A stretch of DNA of 64,000 nucleotides from Acanthacorydalis orientalis (lineage: Eukaryota > Arthropoda > Insecta > Megaloptera > Corydalidae), in contig CM068322.1 of NCBI GenBank assembly GCA_034766995.1, positions 11,440,810 to 11,504,809 on the forward strand, written 5' to 3'. Positions within the stretch are counted from its first letter, which is position 1, and every line of letters starts with the position of its first letter. The translations under genes were made by a program, and so were the position numbers. Under the pieces are notes generated by a model that saw only the letters and a program-made list of their open reading frames with translations, was not told the origin of the DNA and did no database searches. Of this stretch, positions 58,840 through 64,000 are shown piece by piece.

Positions 58840-59290
58840 AAACTGATGTTCGGTCACTGTCTGATTTTAATTTAAAATCATCCGCACGACTTCATATCAT
58901 TGCCTTCGTTCATTCACACGACGCGAAACGAACGACTAGCATTGAAAATACTGAATATATTTCGTGAAATTTTGAAATTAATTTAAACGAGCAAACTTCT
59001 TTATCGAATTTAGAATCTATTTCGTGCAGTTAACTTCTAACAAGATACAGTTTCCGTTCAAGATCTCATCATCTCGAGTTATTGCATATTCAAAAAGCAT
59101 CTTGCGACTGAAATATATTCAGTCTTGAAAATTGAACGGTCGTTTCATCCAGTGCTATTATACTATTGCTGTCTGTTATACGTTCGCGTAACTCTGAAAG
59201 TTAAATTTTGTCACTGATGCATTGAATATCAGATAGAAACATCGTTCGAATACAATTTATGATGATGTATCTTAACGTCATTGATACACT
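58840..59290. other. GC-richer unique block, no coding match
   Basis: Complex sequence with CpGs (CACACGACGCGAAACGAACG). No open frame of note. Followed by (TA)n at about 59472-59517. Confidence 0.4.
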
Positions 59291-59469
59291 CTTATTTATT
59301 TTTGTCGTTTATAGCGTAGATATTTATTACTCTCTAGTATATTCACTTCTTTTTTATTTCTCACGAAAACTTTTGATCGAAAATTTTATTTCTATTTATT
59401 TTCAAACTAAATGACATTCACATATGACATTTAATAAATAGTAGAAATTTATTTAAATTACTTTCATTT

Positions 59470-59471
<2 letters not shown>

Positions 59472-59517
<46 letters not shown>
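59472..59517. repeat. (TA)n microsatellite
   Basis: Pure TA run of about 45 bp. Confidence 0.95.
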
Positions 59518-59521
<4 letters not shown>

Positions 59522-59856
59522 TATTTAAAAAAAGAATGAACATTTTTAATTATATTTATAAACTGTATTATAACCACATTAAAAGGATGTTGGATGATTC
59601 AGGAATTAAAATGTAACATCTACTTTAACAAATTCGTTAACCAAGGGTTTTTTTTGCATAAAATGTATTATTCAATGATAAATTGAAATGTAAAAAATAA
59701 TATTGTTCGATTTTCATATAAGACCGGAAAAATTAAAATGCTGTTTCATAAAAATTATTCTAGGTAACAAAAGCAATTTATATGTTGGTGTAAAAATAAT
59801 TGCGGTTTTTACATATCGAGTATATAGATTCATATCGGTTAAAAATTATAATGATT

Positions 59857-60876
59857 ATATCAAAATAAAGGCCATTGGCCTGCACATATTTCTTCCAACG
59901 GGAAAAAAGTTTGTTTATTCCTATAAGATAGAATTATAGACTCCTGGAATTAACGAATTCATCGAAAGCGCTTTGAGATAATACTTGATCTTTGAAAACC
60001 TTCTCTCGTAGGAAATTATTCAAATGTTTAAAAGAATTATAATCTGTCGGATACAGTTCCGGAGAATAAGGTGGTTGAGATGAGGTTTCATAACCCAGTT
60101 CATTTAACTTTTTTTTAGTTATTTGTGGGATGCGTGGTCGGACGTTGTCATGAAGAAGAATTGATCCTCTTTGATTGACTAATTCTGGCTGTAAACGATG
60201 CAAATTCTCATGTATTTTTTCAATTTCCTGACAATATTTTTCTGCTGTTATTGTTTTACCAGGATTTAAGAAATTGTAGTGAATGATGTCACTTGCCGAC
60301 CACCAAACAGCGATCATAATTTTTTTTTATTTAGCTTCGGTTTACGAAACGGTTTTGATGCTTCTGCTCGTTCTAGCCACTGTGATGAATGTTTCCGATT
60401 GTTGTACAGAATCTACTTTTCATCACATGTGACAATGCATTCAAGAAAAAGATCATTTTTGTAGCGCAAAAGAAGCGCAGGGCAGATTTCTTCGTATCGC
60501 CGAATTGCTTGATCTTCGTTTAGTTTATACGGCACCCATTTATTCAGCCTTTTTGTTTTTCCAATTAGGCTCAAATGTCAAACAACTGTTGAGTGACCAA
60601 CATTGAGTTCTTCTTCCACCTCTCGAGTTGTTTTACGTGGGTCCGCTTCAATAATGTTTCTTAAATCATTATTATCTCTAAGATGAAGGACGTCCACGAC
60701 CCTCATCATAATCAAGGCTTTCGTTTCTATCACGAACTTTTTGAAACCAGTGTTGGGCTGTACGTTCATTAATTGACTCTTCGCCAAAAACAAATTTGAT
60801 ATTTCAAGCAGATTCTGCTGCCTTACGTCCTAATTGAAAATTATACAACAAATGCGCGAATTGGCGTTTTTTCCAT
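59857..60876 (-). pseudogene. Mariner (DD34D-type) transposase pseudogene
   Basis: Starts at ATG 60874-60876 (MEKTPIRAFVVYNFQLGRKA, then AESA before a stop). It continues through the first helix-turn-helix (INERTAQHWFQK), the linker, and the second HTH in ADPRKTTREVEEELNVGHST. It then reads WVPYKL and a frame-shifted first catalytic region (C-D-E-K-W expected near 60420). The frame 60317-59934 is long and clear: MIAVWWSASDIIHYNFLNPG, then ILLHDNVRPRIPQI with the second D, YSPELYPTDYNSFKHLNNFL with the third, and KVFKDQVLSQSAFDEFVNSR. The end SRWKKYVQANGLYFD lies in another frame. Length and order match mariner (about 345 residues). Stops and frameshifts inactivate it. Confidence 0.88.
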
Positions 60877-61027
60877 GGCTAGTTTAATAGGTACTATCCA
60901 ACAATACTTAACACTAGGTTTACGGGACGCGTCAATTTGGCACAATTCAGGTTTCATGAGCAAAATTAAAGAAACTGTTACTATTTAGCACTGGATTTTT
61001 TGCTGGCTTTTGATAATATCATAGTAC

Positions 61028-61067
<40 letters not shown>

Positions 61068-61460
61068 AAAGTTTCTTTTTCTCAAACTTCCAGTTTTTAA
61101 ATTGAAAATATGTATACCTATCTCTACGGCACGCGTCAATTTGACGCGATCGTAATGTAAGCATAAATGTTAGTAAATTGGAGTCACTCATGAAAGCATT
61201 ACTGCAGTAATAAACATGAACGTGATATAAGAGTTAGTTTTCCAATAACGTAAACGTCAAACGTACACATAAACAATGCAGCGGCGATACTTTGAACCCG
61301 ATATCTCAAATCTGAAGTGTGTGGTACGGCGTCACTCTTTATGTCCTACGTATTTACATTGGAAAACCCTGATTGCAAAAAAAATAAGCATCAGAAGAAA
61401 AAACGAAACTCAGTATGTGAGTTGCACTCATAGAGTGAAGACGTTTTTAAAGTTACAGTT

Positions 61461-62599
61461 ACTATTAGTTGTGTGGCCAGTGGCGGCCGAGACCCAGGCA
61501 TACTCGACTACCAATTTTAGATGCGGAACTCCTTGGGAGCACGGGAGACGCCATACTGGCAACCTGCCAGTTTGGTAAACGGTGGAGGTGACGATACCGT
61601 CGCGCGAGGTGTGGTCGATAAGAGGGACAGCCTACCCGGCCACGGGGACGTCTGGTATACAGATGGCTCCAGAACGGACGGGAGGTCTGGAACGGGATAT
61701 TACTGCCGCAGGGACGGGAGGGGTACATTCATCCCTCTTGGACTGTATGCTACAGTGTTTCAATCCGAGGTCACTGCTATTCTGGGATGCGTCCAGAGGC
61801 AAGAAGAACTCGGAGTCAGGGGTAGACGGATCACTGTCTGCTCGGATAGTCAGGCAGCACTGAGAGCACTTACTTAATTCCCATGCCACCACTTCAAGGT
61901 TGGTTTTGGAATGCAAGATAGCTCTCGGCAGACTGGCTTTCCAGAACGAGGTTCACTTTCTGTGGGTACCGGGTCATACGGGCATACGGGGGAACGAAAT
62001 AGTGGACAGACTGGCCTCATTAGGAGGCAGGTCCGCAGTGGAGGGGCCAGAGCCCTTCATAGGGCTAACGAGATGCTGGGCCAAGGGCGCCATTCGGGAG
62101 TGGGTCGAGTCAGAACACTCAGAATGGTGGCTATAGATTGACGGTTGTCGTCAATCCAGGGTACTCTTAGGCCAGGCCCCAAATAAGGACTGGACCAAGA
62201 GAATCTATACAAGTGGAAGATCCTTTTCCCGGCTCTTGGTGCGAATTGTCACAGGACACGGGAGATTAAGCTACCACGAACATATACAAGGCCGAAGGAC
62301 GGACGGGAAGTGTAGATGGTATGGGGGGCAATGAGACCCCCATTCACCACCTCGAGGAAAGTCCGGCATGGGTCACTTTAAGACGACGATGGTTTGGTGA
62401 GTTTTTCCTCACCGCGGCCGAACTAGGGTCTATAAACTCGGGCAAGCTGATTGGCTTCCGGAAGGAAGCGAGACTTCCCGAGTAGTTTTGATCAAGTCTA
62501 AGGAAGGCATAATAGATCTCGAGTCTAAGTGCCGGGAGGCGAGATAGCTTCCTCCCCCCTCAAACATAACCATAACGCAGCCATACTATTAGTTTGTGG
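61461..62599 (+). mobile_element. 5'-truncated LINE insertion with target duplication
   Basis: A GC-rich block of about 1.1 kb, quite unlike its AT-rich host, flanked by ACTATTAGTTGTGTGG (61461-61476) and ACTATTAGTTTGTGG (62585-62599). These near-identical 15-16 bp direct repeats look like a target-site duplication. The insert proper is about 61477-62584. It carries an RNase H domain and the 3' end of a non-LTR retrotransposon, and ends in CAAACATAACCATAAC, a short A/C-rich tandem rather than poly(A). Confidence 0.85.
61521..62136 (+). pseudogene. LINE ribonuclease H domain, broken
   Basis: An RNase H domain of the type fused to the end of the reverse transcriptase in I/LOA/Jockey-related non-LTR elements of insects. 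Visible catalytic set: D in VWYTDGSRTDGRSGTGYY, E in ATVFQSEVTAILGC, D in ITVCSDSQAALRAL, and D in WVPGHTGIRGNEIVDRLASL. Between the third and fourth there is a stop (61875-61877) and a frame change; the second part resumes in the frame opened at 61900 (SRLVLECKIALGRLAFQ just before and across it). It would have degraded the RNA strand during reverse transcription. Downstream (about 62160-62340), LLVRIVTGHGRLSYHEHI matches the usual post-RNase H tail before a damaged Cys/His cluster. Clade is uncertain. Confidence 0.88.
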
Positions 62600-63337
62600 A
62601 TTCAAGAAGAAAGTACTATTGCAATCAGATGAAAGTGGACAAACAGAGGAATTGTTAGATAGTGAAGAAAAAAATTTCCAGAATTTCCATCAAAGTAGGA
62701 AAAGGATGCATATCCTATCCGATTCTGAGTCCGATAATGACCCAAATATTCCCAGATCATCCCAAAATTTGGACGTAGTCTGTGATACAGAAATTACGGT
62801 CGATGAAATAATTTGGAAAAAAATTGAAGTAGGCAGATTTAGTGGTAGACCATCTGTCCACACAATATTCAAGGACATCGCTGGTCATACTGGCTACACA
62901 AAAAGAAATGTGATAACAGGTAGTGTAAACAGTGCCTTCCACTTGATAATAAGCAAAAACATGATAGAATTTAGTAAATGTTGTACGGAAGCAGAGGCAC
63001 GTCGTGTTTTAAAAAGTGATTGGACAGTTTCAATCACCGAGCTACTTGCGTTATTGCAATCTTGTATGCTCGAGGAGCATATGAAGCAAAATCACTAAAC
63101 GCTTTTTATTTATGATCCAAGAAATGGGGACCCGCTTTCTTCTGGAGCACAATGCCGAGAGATCAATTTATGCAAATTCTTCGATTCGTAAGACTTGATA
63201 AAAGAACAGATGTCTGCCAATTCGGATATTGTAAAAGAGACAGAATCAAAAACACCTGTACAAAGTGTAAAAAGATTGTTTGCGGAAAGTGTGTAAACAA
63301 AATTGAGTATGTATGTAAAAGACGAATATTAAAATAA
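62600..63337 (+). pseudogene. PiggyBac-like transposase, catalytic core deleted
   Basis: Downstream of the LINE, an acidic N-terminal segment (SDESGQTEELLDSEEKNFQ, RMHILSDSESDNDPN) leads into the start of the DDE_Tnp_1_7 domain: EVGRFSGRPSVHTIFKDIAG, then VTGSVNSAFHLIISKNMIEF-like sequence and SDWTVSITELLALL. After a frame change and a stop it gives ARGAYEAKSLNAFYL, SKKWGPAFF and MPRDQFMQILRFVRLDKRTD. The next residues, VCQFGYCKRD, CTKCKKIVCGKCVN and YVCKRR, are the C-terminal cysteine-rich zinc domain. The catalytic region with the conserved aspartates, some hundreds of residues in the family, is missing between them. It cannot transpose by itself. Confidence 0.85.
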
Positions 63338-63534
63338 TGTTAATACTAAAATGATGTTGAATTTTATAAATTTAATGTAAATATATCTCATGGTTTCATT
63401 TGTAAGTTAATAGTGTAAAATTATGTTGCTGTTTAAGTTGTTTTTTTAAAAAAATGTATTATTTCGTTCATGCATCAAATTGATGCGTGTCCGTAGAGAC
63501 AGGTATACAAAAATCGCCATAAACCTAGTATTAA

Positions 63535-63688
63535 GAATGACAACAATAGACAATTTGAAATCAGTAGTGGTAATTCCTTTGTTTACAATGATGCATCACA
63601 TGACTATAACGAATGATAACGATAACTAGAAAAATTGGAGTCAGACGTAAAATGATAAAAACCGCAATTTATTTTGCACTAACCTAAT
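63535..63688 (-). mobile_element. Right-hand part of the interrupted mariner
   Basis: Leader and terminal repeat of the mariner, separated from its coding half by the piggyBac-like insertion. Ends AAAACCGCAATTTATTTTGC, then ACTAACCTAA. Confidence 0.85.
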
Positions 63689-63704
63689 ATTTTAAAAGAT
63701 TTTT

Positions 63705-63708
<4 letters not shown>

Positions 63709-63760
<52 letters not shown>
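63709..63760. repeat. (TA)n microsatellite
   Basis: Pure TA run of about 50 bp lying 20 bp beyond the mariner end. Confidence 0.95.
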
Positions 63761-63763
<3 letters not shown>

Positions 63764-64000
63764 CTTCATTATGAATCATATTGAAGACAAGAAGTTTCCA
63801 TTAATAATAATTAAGATTAATTAAGAACACTAATTAAGTTGTATATATGGTGAAATGTGTGTGATATTGCAAAAATAAGTACAGTTTACTGTTTTGTTGT
63901 TTTCATACATAAATTTTACGAATTTTTAAAAATAAAACTAAAAATAAAAACTTAATTTCTTTTTCTTTAATTCTTAGAAAAGGAATTTATATATTTCTAT
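63761..64000. other. AT-rich sequence, no gene seen
   Basis: No recognisable feature up to the window edge. Confidence 0.6.

Larger units (their letters stand above)
60908..63534 (+). mobile_element. PiggyBac-like element, deleted, inserted at TTAA
   Basis: Bounded by TTAA-CACTAGGTTTACGG at the left and, on the other strand, TTAA-TACTAGGTTTATGG at the right: a TTAA duplication with 14-bp inverted ends. A second, internal inverted pair is present. GTATACCTATCTCTACGGCA, then CGCGTCAATTT near 61111 mirrors GTATACCTGTCTCTACGGAC, then ACGCATCAATTT near the right end (63468-63508, opposite strand). The same CGCGTCAATTT core also occurs 16 bp from the left end. Such subterminal repeats are typical of piggyBac elements. 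It contains a (TA)n run at 61030-61066, a LINE insertion and an internally deleted transposase. Confidence 0.88.
59783..63688 (-). mobile_element. Mariner split by a nested insertion
   Basis: The left end reads TGTTGGTGTAAAAATAATTG, then CGGTTTTT. The right end on the opposite strand is TTAGGTTAGTGCAAAATAAA, then TTGCGGTTTTTA. With the inserted piggyBac-like element (60908-63534) removed, the mariner is about 1.28 kb, a normal full length. The insertion lies in the leader about 30 bp upstream of the transposase ATG, so the two mariner halves are otherwise continuous. Same family as the fragment at 16700-17016. Confidence 0.88.

Noticed and set aside
61582..61916. Alternative frames across the RNase H domain
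   Set aside because: GC-rich shadow frames; only the frame with the D-E-D-D residues has meaning.

Overview
The window looks like nuclear DNA from an insect. It is strongly AT-rich, saturated with long (TA)n microsatellites, and every recognisable protein match is a decayed insect-type transposon: mariner/Tc1-like, Tigger/pogo-like, piggyBac-like, and two non-LTR retrotransposon (LINE) fragments. Blocks of CpG-containing, GC-richer unique sequence sit in the AT-rich background. That would fit several insect orders, including Hymenoptera and Hemiptera, and the sequence alone does not decide between them. I found no host protein-coding gene, tRNA, rRNA, CRISPR array or bacterial-type operon. 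The window reads as a gene desert or the inside of a very large intron or intergenic region.

Layout. 1-5 kb: microsatellites, two copies of a TTAA-flanked (piggyBac-type) MITE, a 161-bp inverted-repeat element and a Tc1/mariner-superfamily transposase relic. 5.6-6.6 kb: a Tigger/pogo-like element with both ends. 7.8-15 kb: a large (TA)n block, GC-richer islands near 8.5, 11.5 and 14.8 kb, and a mariner relic at 12.2-12.9 kb. 15.4-17.0 kb: two Tc1/mariner relics separated and bordered by (TA)n. 17.7-25 kb: a 196-bp tandem duplication, islands near 18.7 and 21.7 kb, a 696-bp TTAA MITE, a truncated LINE reverse transcriptase with one internal stop, and a second copy of the small inverted-repeat element. 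26-29 kb: featureless AT-rich DNA. 29.3-30.5 kb: a full-length but dead mariner. 32.5-45 kb: three more MITEs or MITE-like elements, a second copy of the 15.4-kb transposon family, a Tigger relic and a pre-miRNA-like hairpin. 50-58 kb: a mariner with both ends, two internally deleted mariners sharing the same structure, and another deleted Tc1/mariner-superfamily element. 59.8-63.7 kb: a three-level nest in which a mariner is interrupted by a piggyBac-like element, which is itself interrupted by a 5'-truncated LINE.

The elements do not form a working pathway. None has an intact transposase or reverse transcriptase. The most informative points are the nested insertion at the right end, several non-autonomous families defined here by their own ends and target duplications, a dispersed roughly 47-bp hairpin repeat present four times, and a quasi-regular series of GC-richer unique islands that could be regulatory DNA.
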